From Hydrogenophaga sp. PAMC20947 (GTDB lineage Bacteria > Pseudomonadota > Gammaproteobacteria > Burkholderiales > Burkholderiaceae_C), in assembly GCF_004795855.1 (NCBI RefSeq), contig NZ_CP039252.1:1364001-1428000 (forward strand): DNA of 64,000 nt. Direction: 5' to 3'. Shown piece after piece: positions 45,004 to 54,196 of the stretch. Position 1 is the first letter of the stretch. Every line of letters starts with the position of its first letter. Under the pieces are notes generated by a model. It was given only the letters and a program-made list of their open reading frames with translations, searched no databases and had not been told where the DNA came from. The position numbers were made by a program, and so were the translations under genes.

Positions 45004-45459
45004 GTGTTGCATTCCCGTCTGATACTGCCTGCGCTGGCGATGACCTGGGTCGCCCTGCTGTCAGCCTGCTCCAGCACGTCGCTGTCCCGATCAGAGACAC
45101 TCGCCGATGCGGGCAAGGCGCCTTCAGGCCAACCCATTCAATCGGTGAAATCGAAAAATGGCAATGTCACGGGCGAAGTCAGCGGCACACCAGCTGCCGG
45201 CAGCAAATTCAGTCAGATCCAGATCGGTATGCGTGCTGACGAAATTCAAAAGCTGATTGGTCCTCCCGATGAGCTCTACAGCTACCACACAGACAAACGC
45301 TGGATACCTTTTTACCTGGGTGACGATGCCCGCCGCATCGTCGTGCACCACAAGGGAGAAGGCTGCCTTACATTCACGGGCGGGAAGGTCTGGGGCGGTG
45401 GGGAGCATGTCCTGATTCGCATGGACGTTGATCCAGCGGGCATCTGCTTCCAGCCCTGA
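45004..45459 (+). CDS. Small lipoprotein with BamE/SmpA-like domain
   Basis: 151 residues from a GTG preceded by AAGGAG. The signal peptide ends at the lipobox LLSAC (about residue 22). The C-terminal domain begins FSQIQIGMRADEIQKLIGPP, the same opening as the BamE/SmpA fold (I-x-x-G-M-x-x-x-E-V-x-x-L-x-G-x-P). It is not BamE itself by context. Probably anchored in the outer membrane; function unknown. Confidence 0.7.
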   Translation: MLHSRLILPALAMTWVALLSACSSTSLSRSETLADAGKAPSGQPIQSVKSKNGNVTGEVSGTPAAGSKFSQIQIGMRADEIQKLIGPPDELYSYHTDKRWIPFYLGDDARRIVVHHKGEGCLTFTGGKVWGGGEHVLIRMDVDPAGICFQP

Positions 45460-45542
45460 TACCACGTTGTCCCGCGGCTCTGCTCACAGCTTCCGCTTCT
45501 CCAAGCCCAGGCCAGTTCCGGCGCGCTCTTTCACGCATCACT

Positions 45543-46166
45543 TTGACGCAAATTCCCATCACCGCAGGTGTTGCCCGCCAGGCCCTCAAGCTGATCAGCC
45601 ACCCCGCACTCCCCTGCGGCATCGGTCTCGAGGTCTTCGTTGGCGTTCAGGTACAGCCTGTTGTGGGCAGCCCGTCGCTCGAGCTGCAGTTTGAGTTGTG
45701 CGGTGGTGTCGATCGAATCCTTTTACCTGCAGCGAATGGCACCCAACCCGCCGACGGCCTGTGGCAGCACACCTGCGCCGAACTGTTTGTTCGCACGGAG
45801 GGCAACCCGACTTACCAGGAATTCAATTTTTCGCCTTCTGGACAATGGGCCGCCTACCGTTTCTCATCCGAACGCCAGAGAGACCGCCAGGCAGAGTTCG
45901 ACCACCCTGCTCTACCGCCCACCATTCGTGTCCGCGCCGCCGCCGGTAGCCTCCGCATCAACATCCTTTTACCTCTGCAAAACCTGCCGCCGGCTGCAAA
46001 TGACGGCCTGCTGCGACTGGGCCTGAGCATGGTGACCGAGCGCGACAATGGCGAATTGGCTTACTGGGCGCTGCACCATCCGCGCTCGGATAGACCCGAT
46101 TTTCATCACCAGGATGGCTGCGTACTCACGCTTCCCCTGCTCCCTTCCGTTGAGAACCTGCTATGA
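45543..46166 (+). CDS. DOMON-like domain protein
   Basis: 207 residues from a TTG at 45543 with no clear ribosome-binding site; no better start is visible. The sequence DGLWQHTCAELFVRTEGNPTY followed by EFNFSPSGQWAAYRF (given in pieces: LWQHTCAELFV, EFNFSPSGQWAAY) is typical of the type 9 carbohydrate-binding/DOMON-like fold found in proteobacterial cytosolic proteins. Beta-rich, no signal peptide, ligand unknown. It overlaps the NamZ-like gene by four bases. Confidence 0.7.
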   Translation: MTQIPITAGVARQALKLISHPALPCGIGLEVFVGVQVQPVVGSPSLELQFELCGGVDRILLPAANGTQPADGLWQHTCAELFVRTEGNPTYQEFNFSPSGQWAAYRFSSERQRDRQAEFDHPALPPTIRVRAAAGSLRINILLPLQNLPPAANDGLLRLGLSMVTERDNGELAYWALHHPRSDRPDFHHQDGCVLTLPLLPSVENLL

Positions 46167-47365
46167 AGTTTGGAATTGAACGCCTGCTGGAAGACCCTTC
46201 CCTCAGGGCGCCTTTGCAAGGTCGACGCGTTGCCTTGCTGGCCCACCCTGCCTCGGTCACCCGAGACCTCACCCATTCCCTGGACGCGCTGGCCGCCCTG
46301 CCCGACATCACCCTGAGCGCCGCCTTCGGCCCTCAACACGGGCTGCGAGGGGACAAGCAGGACAACATGGTGGAATCAATCGACTATGTCGATCCGCGCC
46401 ACGGTATTCCGGTCTTCAGTCTGTACGGCGAGGTGCGCCGTCCCACCCCCACGATGATGGCCAGCTTCGATGTCTTGCTCGTCGATTTGCAAGACCTCGG
46501 TTGTCGCATCTACACCTTCATCACCACCTTGCGCTATGTGCTGGAAGCGGCCGCGCAACACGGCAAGTCGGTCTGGGTGCTGGACCGTCCCAATCCGGCA
46601 GGCCGTCCGGTTGAAGGCCTCACCCTTCTGGCCGGCTGGGAGAGCTTCGTGGGCGCTGGCCCCATGCCTATGCGGCACGGCATGACCATGGGTGAGCTGG
46701 GCCACTGGTTCATTGACCAGCTGGGATTGCAGATCGACTACCACGTCATCACCATGGCCGGCTGGCAACCTGACCAGGCGCCCGGCCACGGCTGGCCGCC
46801 TGAGCGCAGCTGGATCAACCCCAGCCCCAACGCTGCCAACCTGAGCATGGCCCGGGCCTATGCGGGCACGGTGATGCTGGAAGGCACCAGCTGGTCCGAA
46901 GGGCGCGGCACCACACGCCCTCTGGAGCTCTTCGGAGCGCCCGACCTGGACGCGGCCAGGCTCCTTTCCGACATGCATGCGCTTGCGCCCCAGTGGTTGC
47001 AAGGCTGCGCACTGCGCGAGTGCTATTTTGAACCGACCTTCCACAAGCATGTTGGCCAGCTGTGCTCAGGTGTGCAGATACACGTCGAAGATCCAACCCA
47101 TTACCTGCACGAAAGCTTCAAACCCTGGCGGCTTCAGGCCCTCGCCTTCAAGGCCCTGCGCTTGCAGGCACCCGACTACCCTTTGTGGCGCGACTTCGCC
47201 TATGAGTATGAGCGTGGGCGCTTGGCCATCGACCTGATCAATGGCGGGCCTATGCTTCGGGAGTGGGTCGACGACCCGACGTCAAAGCCCCAAGACCTGG
47301 ATGCAGCCGCGATGGCCGATGAATTCGCGTGGGAACAGACTCGACAGCCCTTTCTGCTGTATTGA
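46163..47365 (+). CDS. DUF1343 / NamZ-like exo-beta-N-acetylmuramidase
   Basis: 400 residues. Family motifs: VALLAHPASVTRDLTHSLDAL, AAFGPQHGLRGDKQDNM, IPVFSLYGEVRRPTP, VDLQDLGCRIYTFITTL, VLDRPNPAGRPVEG and PMRHGMTMGELG. NamZ of Bacillus subtilis, from this family, releases N-acetylmuramic acid from peptidoglycan fragments. There is no signal peptide, so cytosolic turnover is likely, in contrast to exported homologues. Translationally coupled to the DOMON-like gene. Confidence 0.85.
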   Translation: MKFGIERLLEDPSLRAPLQGRRVALLAHPASVTRDLTHSLDALAALPDITLSAAFGPQHGLRGDKQDNMVESIDYVDPRHGIPVFSLYGEVRRPTPTMMASFDVLLVDLQDLGCRIYTFITTLRYVLEAAAQHGKSVWVLDRPNPAGRPVEGLTLLAGWESFVGAGPMPMRHGMTMGELGHWFIDQLGLQIDYHVITMAGWQPDQAPGHGWPPERSWINPSPNAANLSMARAYAGTVMLEGTSWSEGRGTTRPLELFGAPDLDAARLLSDMHALAPQWLQGCALRECYFEPTFHKHVGQLCSGVQIHVEDPTHYLHESFKPWRLQALAFKALRLQAPDYPLWRDFAYEYERGRLAIDLINGGPMLREWVDDPTSKPQDLDAAAMADEFAWEQTRQPFLLY

Positions 47366-47405
47366 TTGGAACGACCTCGGCTCACCTGCGGACGCTTGCC
47401 ATTTT

Positions 47406-47915
47406 CTAGTTCGAGTCGGGAGGCGTTGCCAGCAGCTTTTGCATGAATTGCGCTGTGCCCATGCTCGGTTCGAGCTGGTACCCCTGGTAGCCCAGGCGCG
47501 TGTACAACGCCATCGCGGGACCGTTCCCTGACAACACTTCCATGGTCATCTTGACCGCGCCTCGCTCAATCGCGAGGCGCTCGGCCAACGCCAGCATCTG
47601 TGCACCTATCCGCTGCCCACGGTGGCTGACCACCACAGCCACATCGTGCACATTCACCAGCGGCCGACACGCAAAGGTCGAAAAGCCCTCAATGCAATTG
47701 ACTAAACCCACGGGCTCATCACCATCAAAGGCCAATACGGAGTAGGCCTGAGGCCTGGCCGCCAGCGCAGATATCAGGTTTTCCCGGACAAAAACCGACA
47801 ACGGGTGTGAACCGCCGGCAGGCTCACTGGCATAGGCGTTCAACACCTGCATCAATGCTGCGGCATGCAGTGGATTGCCATAGTCGGCACGAACAACGGC
47901 AATGTTCGGGCTCAT
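47406..47915 (-). CDS. GNAT family N-acetyltransferase
   Basis: 169 residues from the ATG at 47915, which overlaps the glmM stop by four bases. Acetyl-CoA-binding signature near [21 protein letters not shown] and the C-terminal [17 protein letters not shown], both typical of GNAT. The substrate is unknown. It is the last gene after glmM. Confidence 0.85.
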   Translation of the reverse strand: MSPNIAVVRADYGNPLHAAALMQVLNAYASEPAGGSHPLSVFVRENLISALAARPQAYSVLAFDGDEPVGLVNCIEGFSTFACRPLVNVHDVAVVVSHRGQRIGAQMLALAERLAIERGAVKMTMEVLSGNGPAMALYTRLGYQGYQLEPSMGTAQFMQKLLATPPDSN

Positions 47916-49255
47916 GCCACTTCCTGCTGCGTTACTGCGTCCACCAGCCGCTGGGCACAAGCCTGCGCCAGATCGGCCTGCTCGGCCTCCACCATCACGC
48001 GCAGCAGAGGCTCTGTGCCACTGGCGCGGATCAATACCCGCCCCCGATCACCCAACTCGGCCTCCACTGCAGCGGTTTCTTCCGCCAACCGGGCGTTTTC
48101 ACGCCAGACTTGCCCCGGTTTGAGACGCACGTTGATCAGGGTTTGAGGAAACAAGGAAACACCATCGAGCAGCTCGGCCATGGTTTTCCCGCTGTCCACA
48201 CAAGCGTGCAGCACCTGCAAAGCCGAGACAAGGCCGTCGCCCGTGGTGTGCCGGTCCAGCACCAACAGGTGGCCCGAACCTTCGCCCCCCAGCACCCAGC
48301 CCTGCCGGTCGAGCTCTTCCAGCACATACCGGTCGCCGACCTTGGCGCGCACAAACTTCACACCGCGGCGCTTGAACGCCACCTCCACCGCCATGTTGGT
48401 CATCAAGGTCCCCACAACGCCGGGTACGTCGATGTCGCGCGCCATTCGATCAGAGGCAATCAAATACAGCAGCTCATCGCCGTTGAACAAACGCCCATGC
48501 GCATCCACCATTTGCAGGCGGTCGGCATCGCCATCCAGTGCCACACCATAGTCCGCCTGGTGCTCCTGCACAGCTGCAAGGAGGGCTTGCGGATGCGTGG
48601 CGCCCACCTTTTCGTTGATGTTCAGGCCATCAGGCGCACAGCCAATGCGCACCACCTCGGCACCCAGCTCATGGAACACATCGGGTGCGATGTGGTACGC
48701 CGCGCCGTGAGCTCCATCGACCACGATCTTCAGCCCTTTCAGGGTGAAGGCGTGTGGGCAGGTACTCTTGCAAAACTCGATGTATCGACCAGGGGCATCG
48801 TCCATGCGCCGGGCTTTGCCCAAGCTGGCCGAGTCCGCCCACACCGGCGGCTCTTCCAAAGCGGCCTCAACCGCCAGTTCCCACTCGTCGGGCAACTTGG
48901 TGCCTTGTGCGCTGAAAAACTTGATGCCGTTGTCGGCAAACGGGTTGTGGCTTGCAGAAATCACCACGCCAAGACTGGCCCGCTGAGCGCGGGTCAGGTA
49001 GGCCACTGCCGGTGTCGGGATTGGCCCGAGCAAAACCACGTCCACGCCCGCCGAGTTGAAGCCGCTCTCCAGCGCACTCTCCAGCATGTAACCCGAAATG
49101 CGTGTGTCTTTGCCGATCAGCACAGTCGGGCGGGATTCCTTTTGCTTCAGTACCCGGCCAACCGCATGCGCCAGCTTCAAGACGAAGTCAGGCGTGATGG
49201 GCGCTTGTCCCACCGTGCCGCGGATGCCATCGGTACCAAAATATTGTCTTGTCAT
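47912..49255 (-). CDS. glmM: Phosphoglucosamine mutase
   Basis: 447 residues from the ATG at 49255 ([19 protein letters not shown]). Converts glucosamine-6-phosphate to glucosamine-1-phosphate for cell-wall precursors. Active-site serine in [15 protein letters not shown] (about residue 103), metal-binding [12 protein letters not shown], and the phosphate-binding end [15 protein letters not shown]. In many Burkholderiales, folP lies directly upstream; here about 5 kb of T4SS-like genes intervene. Confidence 0.96.
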   Translation of the reverse strand: MTRQYFGTDGIRGTVGQAPITPDFVLKLAHAVGRVLKQKESRPTVLIGKDTRISGYMLESALESGFNSAGVDVVLLGPIPTPAVAYLTRAQRASLGVVISASHNPFADNGIKFFSAQGTKLPDEWELAVEAALEEPPVWADSASLGKARRMDDAPGRYIEFCKSTCPHAFTLKGLKIVVDGAHGAAYHIAPDVFHELGAEVVRIGCAPDGLNINEKVGATHPQALLAAVQEHQADYGVALDGDADRLQMVDAHGRLFNGDELLYLIASDRMARDIDVPGVVGTLMTNMAVEVAFKRRGVKFVRAKVGDRYVLEELDRQGWVLGGEGSGHLLVLDRHTTGDGLVSALQVLHACVDSGKTMAELLDGVSLFPQTLINVRLKPGQVWRENARLAEETAAVEAELGDRGRVLIRASGTEPLLRVMVEAEQADLAQACAQRLVDAVTQQEVA

Positions 49256-49576
49256 TGCAATCCAGGGAAAAGGGAAGCAGCCGCCGCCGCAGGGTGTTGC
49301 GTCCGAAAAGCACATTTTAAGTGGCGCGTGAGACCCCCTGAGCCAGCCCAGGCCGAATACCCCGAACATCGAGGCAAGCCAAGGGACTTGCGGCCGAATC
49401 GGCATCCAGAATCCGTTCAATTGGATGCTGATGTCGAACAAACTGGACAAAGGTAGATCGCTCACTGTGGTCGCACAGGTGACGCCCGGTGGCCGTCCGT
49501 CAACAGCGGTGCCTGCCGATCGGCTCAAGGTCAAAGTTCTGCGTGTACTGCTGGCAAGCCCCGTGCCTACCCGTCG
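49256..49576. other. Spacer between glmM and the virB4-like gene
   Basis: 321 bases with no supported gene. TAAAAT on the minus strand (plus-strand 49314-49319) could be a glmM -10, without a good -35. No flanking direct repeat that matches the far side of the inserted block was seen by eye. Confidence 0.5.
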
Positions 49577-52060
49577 TCAATCACCGTCGTTCGCCGTTTC
49601 CGCGTGTCGCAGGTACTCATGGCTGTTGGCCACACTGAAATTGCGTTGACCACGCAGACCTTTGCGGCGCGCATGGAATTCGGGCAACCAGGTATCGGGC
49701 AGATGGGGCGTCGGATGCCCGGCCAGCAAATCGGTCAGTATCTCGACGTTGTCACTCGAACCCGACAACACCGCCAGCTCGTCGTCCATGCCATTGAGGT
49801 TGAGCTGGCACAACACGGCGTTGTGGCCCTGCTTCACCAGGAAGCACCGGCTGCGCTCGTCCAGGCCAACCACGAGCTCAAACTCGGCGCGGGTGAGCTT
49901 CAGGCCCTCCAGGTAATCCTTGGGATCCGCATTGGGGTTGGGCAGCAGAATCAGCGTGGCGGTCTGCTCGATCAAGGCTGCGGAAATATCACTGTTGAGC
50001 GCATCTTGCGGGCTTTGCGTCGCAAAAATACCCAGACCGTTTTGTTTCCGGATGGTTTTCTGTTTGTTCTTGGCAAAGTCTTTCAGGCCCCCCTTGCCTT
50101 CGAGTACTTTCCAGAACTCATCCATCACGTAAATGAACGGCCGGCCATCGATGAGGTCCTCCATGCGGTGGAGCAGGTACTGAATGATGGGCTCTCGCGT
50201 CTTGCTGTCTTCAATCACCTCGGTGTAGTCAAACCCGATGATGTTGGATCCACCGAAATCGATGTTGTCCTTGGGGTTGTCAAAAACCCAGGCCGAGGGC
50301 CCGCCCTGGCACCACACCGACAAGCACTCGTACAGGCTGTTGTCGCCCATGTTGGGCAAGCTTTTGCGCAAGTTGGTCATGGTGCGCAGATGCACCGGAG
50401 TGTCCAGTATGGCCCGCACGGCACGGATCAGGTCGTCCATTTCGGGCGCGCTGTACTTCTCCTTGCCGCACAAAGTCTGCAGCAGTTCGACCAGGAATTG
50501 CTCGTTGTCAGGCGTGTTCTCACACTGCAAAGGGTTGAAACCCGTGGGTTGGCCCTTTTCCAGAGTGAAGTAGTGACCGCCACAAGCCCGAATGAAGATC
50601 TCAGCGCCCCGGTCCTTATCGAAAAAAAAGATGGTGGGCTCAGGGTTCAGCTTCTGCACCTGTGCCAGCAGGAAATTGATGAGTGCCGTTTTACCCGTAC
50701 CCGATTTACCGATCACCATCGTGTTCGCGATCGCCTTTTCACCCAATGAATACTCGTGGGGCTTGGTCGCGTGGAAATTGAAGTGGTAAGCCTGATTGTT
50801 GAGCGTTTGCAGGATGCTGACCGACGGGCCCCAGGGGTTGAAATTGGGTTTCCCAGTGGCAAAGTTGTGCAGAGGGCAAAGACCCAGGAAATTGAGTGAG
50901 CTGAGATTGGCAATGCGTGGGCGAAAGCGCCAGTTACAAGGCAGCTGCGCGTAAAAAGCCGCAGCAATCGCCACATCCTCTTTGACCGTCACAAAACTCG
51001 CGCCCGACAACTGGGCCCGGGCCTGTGCGACGTTCGCATACAGTTGCTCTTGGTCGGAGGCAAATACCGCCATGTTGAAGTGATACTGACCAAGCACAAA
51101 ATTGCCCGAAGCCAGCTGGTCCATCGCGAAATCGAGCTCCACAATCTGGCTTACAGCCTTGTCCTCGGAAGACAACATGGCACCCTTGGTGCGCTCCAAG
51201 GCCTTCATCGAGTCGTAGCGGCTCATGGGCGTAAAAGAATGCGTGACGATGTACTCAAACTCAAGGTACTTGAGCCCATTGAGGATGCCCGGCCAGCTGC
51301 TGTCGGCATATTCCTTGATATTCAGAATCGCGCCGTAGTGGTTGTCACCGTTGCTGGTCTGAATCGCGAAATCGCCACTCCCGGGAGAAAACATGTGCCG
51401 ACTGGTTGGCAAATAGTTGTAAATAGGCGCCTTCAACACAGGAACCGGCTCATCAAGATGGTTCACAAGGTAACCGAAAAATTCCAGGTTTTCCGAAAAT
51501 ACCTGCTGGTGCACACTTTCGTACAAACCCAGCTTGTATGGTGAATAGTCCTGCAGCAAAGCCTCAACGTTGCCGACCAATTCGTAGATTTTTTCGAGAT
51601 ACGATTTTTCTTCTCGGCGCAATATTTCGATGTCCCTCGAAATCGCCGCAAACTTCCTTCCACTCACCACCGGGCGATAAATCATGCTCAGGTAGAGCTC
51701 GTTTTGCATGAGCTGCTTGGACGACAACCGCTCAATGTATTTGTCATGCAACGCCTGGCTGAATCGGTGCGGGTATTGCGCTTCCACCCGTATTGGCCTC
51801 CGCCGCCGAATGTCATGCGCCCAAAACGCCACGTTTTCGAAATCGGGCGCGCGCAAACTCTGCAACAGATTGTTGAATGTCTTGTGTCGATGTTCCAGTT
51901 CCCAGTCTTCGCGCCCCACGAAAGGAAATCCGCTCAACAGCCACGTGATGATGTAGTCACCCTCGCGGGTTTTGACCACATGCGTGTCGACGTGGGTGCT
52001 GAAGGGAATAAAGTTGCTAAAGGACGCGTCTGGAGACAATTGAAGCACCTGATTTATCAA
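49577..52060 (-). CDS. virB4: VirB4-like type IV secretion ATPase
   Basis: 827 residues from a TTG at 52060; ribosome-binding site weak. Walker A VIGKSGTGKTALINF at about 447-461, Walker B FIYVMDEFWKVLEG near 645 and FATQSPQDALNSDI as the Q-loop region of VirB4/TrbE ATPases. The N-terminal half is the CagE/TrbE/VirB domain. VirB4 powers pilus assembly and substrate transfer at the inner membrane. All motifs look intact. It is the last of four virB-like genes, and glmM follows on the same strand. No relaxase, VirD4 or VirB11 is present. Confidence 0.93.
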   Translation of the reverse strand: MINQVLQLSPDASFSNFIPFSTHVDTHVVKTREGDYIITWLLSGFPFVGREDWELEHRHKTFNNLLQSLRAPDFENVAFWAHDIRRRRPIRVEAQYPHRFSQALHDKYIERLSSKQLMQNELYLSMIYRPVVSGRKFAAISRDIEILRREEKSYLEKIYELVGNVEALLQDYSPYKLGLYESVHQQVFSENLEFFGYLVNHLDEPVPVLKAPIYNYLPTSRHMFSPGSGDFAIQTSNGDNHYGAILNIKEYADSSWPGILNGLKYLEFEYIVTHSFTPMSRYDSMKALERTKGAMLSSEDKAVSQIVELDFAMDQLASGNFVLGQYHFNMAVFASDQEQLYANVAQARAQLSGASFVTVKEDVAIAAAFYAQLPCNWRFRPRIANLSSLNFLGLCPLHNFATGKPNFNPWGPSVSILQTLNNQAYHFNFHATKPHEYSLGEKAIANTMVIGKSGTGKTALINFLLAQVQKLNPEPTIFFFDKDRGAEIFIRACGGHYFTLEKGQPTGFNPLQCENTPDNEQFLVELLQTLCGKEKYSAPEMDDLIRAVRAILDTPVHLRTMTNLRKSLPNMGDNSLYECLSVWCQGGPSAWVFDNPKDNIDFGGSNIIGFDYTEVIEDSKTREPIIQYLLHRMEDLIDGRPFIYVMDEFWKVLEGKGGLKDFAKNKQKTIRKQNGLGIFATQSPQDALNSDISAALIEQTATLILLPNPNADPKDYLEGLKLTRAEFELVVGLDERSRCFLVKQGHNAVLCQLNLNGMDDELAVLSGSSDNVEILTDLLAGHPTPHLPDTWLPEFHARRKGLRGQRNFSVANSHEYLRHAETANDGD

Positions 52061-52111
52061 AAAGTAAGGGGCCGTAATTTCATTGAAATCAACTAAATAA
52101 ATACAAATACA

Positions 52112-52444
52112 TCAATCAACATAGCCATTCTTTGATCGACGCCTGACTGCATCCCGATTGGATGAAAATACCCACGAACCGTTGTATTCAGCAACATTTC
52201 TGGGTAAAAATCGAAAAACCAGATTTAGACCAATCAATCTAAAAATCATTTCGTCTTTTTTGGTCAGAAATCGCATCAAACCAATCATCAACGGAATGGT
52301 TAAAAGTATGTACAACGATACATACATTGCCAACAACAATGGGGCGCCGGCACCAATCAAAAATGGAACATATGGTACGCCCAAGATCATGGGAGGTCTG
52401 GTACACCCCCGAAACAGCACGTCTTTTTTCAAAACACCACCCAA
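52112..52444 (-). CDS. virB3: VirB3-like inner-membrane T4SS protein
   Basis: 110 residues from a TTG at 52444 (another TTG at 52432 is possible); AAGGA stands just upstream. The N-terminus KKDVLFRGCTRPPMILGV is the VirB3 signature, followed by two close hydrophobic helices at about 25-60. VirB3 works with VirB4; in some systems they are fused. The DNA is markedly richer in A and T than the flanks. Confidence 0.9.
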   Translation of the reverse strand: MGGVLKKDVLFRGCTRPPMILGVPYVPFLIGAGAPLLLAMYVSLYILLTIPLMIGLMRFLTKKDEMIFRLIGLNLVFRFLPRNVAEYNGSWVFSSNRDAVRRRSKNGYVD

Positions 52445-52459
52445 TCCTTGGCCGTCAAA

Positions 52460-52849
52460 CTATCCGCCGGTATTCGTTACAGCGCAGGTCGTCTGCGCGC
52501 CCGAACCATTCTCCGTACTCCAGCCCGAGACAAACCATCCTGCGACTGTGGCAGCCCCTCCGATCAATAATCCTCCAATTAGAATTGGAGCCACATCCGA
52601 AAGCCTTTTGTGAGCAAAGGCGATCTGATAGCCGGCGAAAACAACCGCAATGGTCACGATTGAAACCGATGCGACTCGAAGTATGGTCTCAAAATTTGTA
52701 AAAAAATCTGACACATTGGCGCATGCCTTCTCAAATCCAGCGGCAACCGCCCAAGCTTCAGGCGAAGCCATCGTCAAAAAAACACAAACCGACAAAATCG
52801 TCAATATTTTGAGCTCTTGCCTAGCAGTCAAACTCCACGCGCTATTCAT
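52460..52849 (-). CDS. virB2: VirB2-like major pilin of a T4SS
   Basis: 129 residues from the ATG at 52849, supported by GAGAGG seven bases upstream; a GTG at 52855 is in frame. A signal peptide with cleavage near SPEAWAVAAG, then two hydrophobic helices (ILRVASVSIVTIAVVFAGYQ and LIGGLLIGGAATVAGWFV) separated by AHKRLSD. This is the TrbC/VirB2 pilin pattern. The C-terminal tail after the second helix is longer than in many pilins. Confidence 0.88.
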   Translation of the reverse strand: MNSAWSLTARQELKILTILSVCVFLTMASPEAWAVAAGFEKACANVSDFFTNFETILRVASVSIVTIAVVFAGYQIAFAHKRLSDVAPILIGGLLIGGAATVAGWFVSGWSTENGSGAQTTCAVTNTGG

Positions 52850-52878
52850 ATTCACCTCTCAAATAGTAAAAACGAAAA

Positions 52879-53961
52879 CTAAAAAACAAACGATTTGTCT
52901 TCGGGTGAACCCACACCCGAACCCTTGGAGCTCGCCTCCATGACTTGGGGTTTGGCTGTTTGCAGGATTTGCGTTGCCACGGGGGACTCCAGCAACGCCC
53001 CACCCTTGCGAGCTGCGACCACATCCGGCGCAGCGGTTTTTTGCGCACCGCCTGGCTTGGAAACCCCTCCGGGTGGCACAGTGTCAGGGTCCGGCAACGG
53101 CAGGCTGCTCGCCGAAGGGGAACCAGCAGTCGAAAGCACCATGGCTGTTTTGTAGGGATCCCCTCCCACCCCCACAACCTGCACAGGCATGCCAGCGACA
53201 CCCGAAGCGTGAACGGAACCCTCGTTGTGCTTCATCGCGCCCGGACCGGGCACTGGAATCGCTGGCCGACGCTCCGCTGTGGACATTGGCGATACACCAA
53301 TCGGCTCAGATGCGTTGGCCAAAGCCGTCGCCGTGGCGGACATCGGTGTGCTGGGCAAGTAGCGCCGAATGGCAAAAGGCTCCGGATACGGCCTCTCCAG
53401 ACCTCCGACTGCCTGGTGTCCCTGATTTGAAGTGTGCTTGGCAGCCTCACCGAGCGGCAAGTCGTCATCACGCGCGGGCCGGTGTTCCATTTTGCGGTTG
53501 GAAGGAATGATCCGCACCCACTTGGGCCCGTCCTGTGCGGCGTATTTCGCCTTGCGAATGGATGCAAAAATCTTTTGCACGTAGCCATGATCAAAGCCGG
53601 TGACGAAGTTGCCCGAGTAGTAGCAGCTGAAAGCTTTGCCCCAGTCTTGAGCTCGGTCGTAACATTCGCGCAGGATCCGCGAGCCGGCCCGCAAATTGGG
53701 GCATGCCTGAAAAGCCGATGCGTAATCGGGCAAACCGTATTTCGCCAGGTTGTAGCGGTTCACCTGGGCAATGCCCACGGAGAAGTTGTAACCCTCTTCC
53801 TTGAGCTGACGCACCGCAGCCAGCGCTTCGTCGATGCTGGAGGGTTGTTTCGCAAGATAGCCCCCCACCACGCCAATGGCGAAAGGGTTGCGAGCCGACT
53901 CCACGTTCACAACGTGTTGCATCACCTCGGGGGGAACAGCAAGATCGGGGCAGTCCAACAT
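52879..53961 (-). CDS. virB1: VirB1-like lytic transglycosylase with long Pro/Ala-rich tail
   Basis: 360 residues from the ATG at 53961; an in-frame stop lies two codons upstream, so no signal peptide can be added. The SLT domain fills about 1-150: catalytic Glu21 in VVNVESARNPFAIGVVGG, FSVGIAQVNRYNLAKYG and SCYYSGNFVTGFDHGYVQK. The remaining ~200 residues are low-complexity, rich in Pro, Ala, Gly and Ser. VirB1 opens the cell wall for T4SS assembly. There is no Shine-Dalgarno before this start, and absence of an export signal is shared with some plasmid VirB1 proteins. Confidence 0.85.
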   Translation of the reverse strand: MLDCPDLAVPPEVMQHVVNVESARNPFAIGVVGGYLAKQPSSIDEALAAVRQLKEEGYNFSVGIAQVNRYNLAKYGLPDYASAFQACPNLRAGSRILRECYDRAQDWGKAFSCYYSGNFVTGFDHGYVQKIFASIRKAKYAAQDGPKWVRIIPSNRKMEHRPARDDDLPLGEAAKHTSNQGHQAVGGLERPYPEPFAIRRYLPSTPMSATATALANASEPIGVSPMSTAERRPAIPVPGPGAMKHNEGSVHASGVAGMPVQVVGVGGDPYKTAMVLSTAGSPSASSLPLPDPDTVPPGGVSKPGGAQKTAAPDVVAARKGGALLESPVATQILQTAKPQVMEASSKGSGVGSPEDKSFVF

Positions 53962-54196
53962 CGAACATCAAGCGGGGTGCTCAAACGCCATACGAGATCG
54001 TCAGCTGGGCGCACGTGGCACGCCTCGATACGATCTCATCAACGATGCTCCGCCTTTCCTCCTGAATGGATACTTTTCTATTCAGAATTTTAACTTAGGT
54101 ACTAGATTTTTTGACGTATTTCTAGCGAATACCTACTCATTTTCGCAACAAGGAAACGAAAAGTAATAAATTTGAACCCATTCCCCCCAGCGCAGC
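53962..54196. other. AT-rich spacer between virB1-like gene and folP, with a 12-codon leader ORF
   Basis: About 235 bases, AT-rich at 54050-54180, unlike the rest of the window. On the minus strand TAAAAT could be a -10. A strong AGGAGG tract and a GGAG precede a minus-strand mini-ORF at 54001-54039 (MRSYRGVPRAPS). This is the only good ribosome-binding site ahead of virB1. Confidence 0.4.

Noticed and set aside
49425..49649. 74-residue ORF between glmM and virB4
   Set aside because: Basic, low-information sequence overlapping the virB4 end on the other strand; no start signal.
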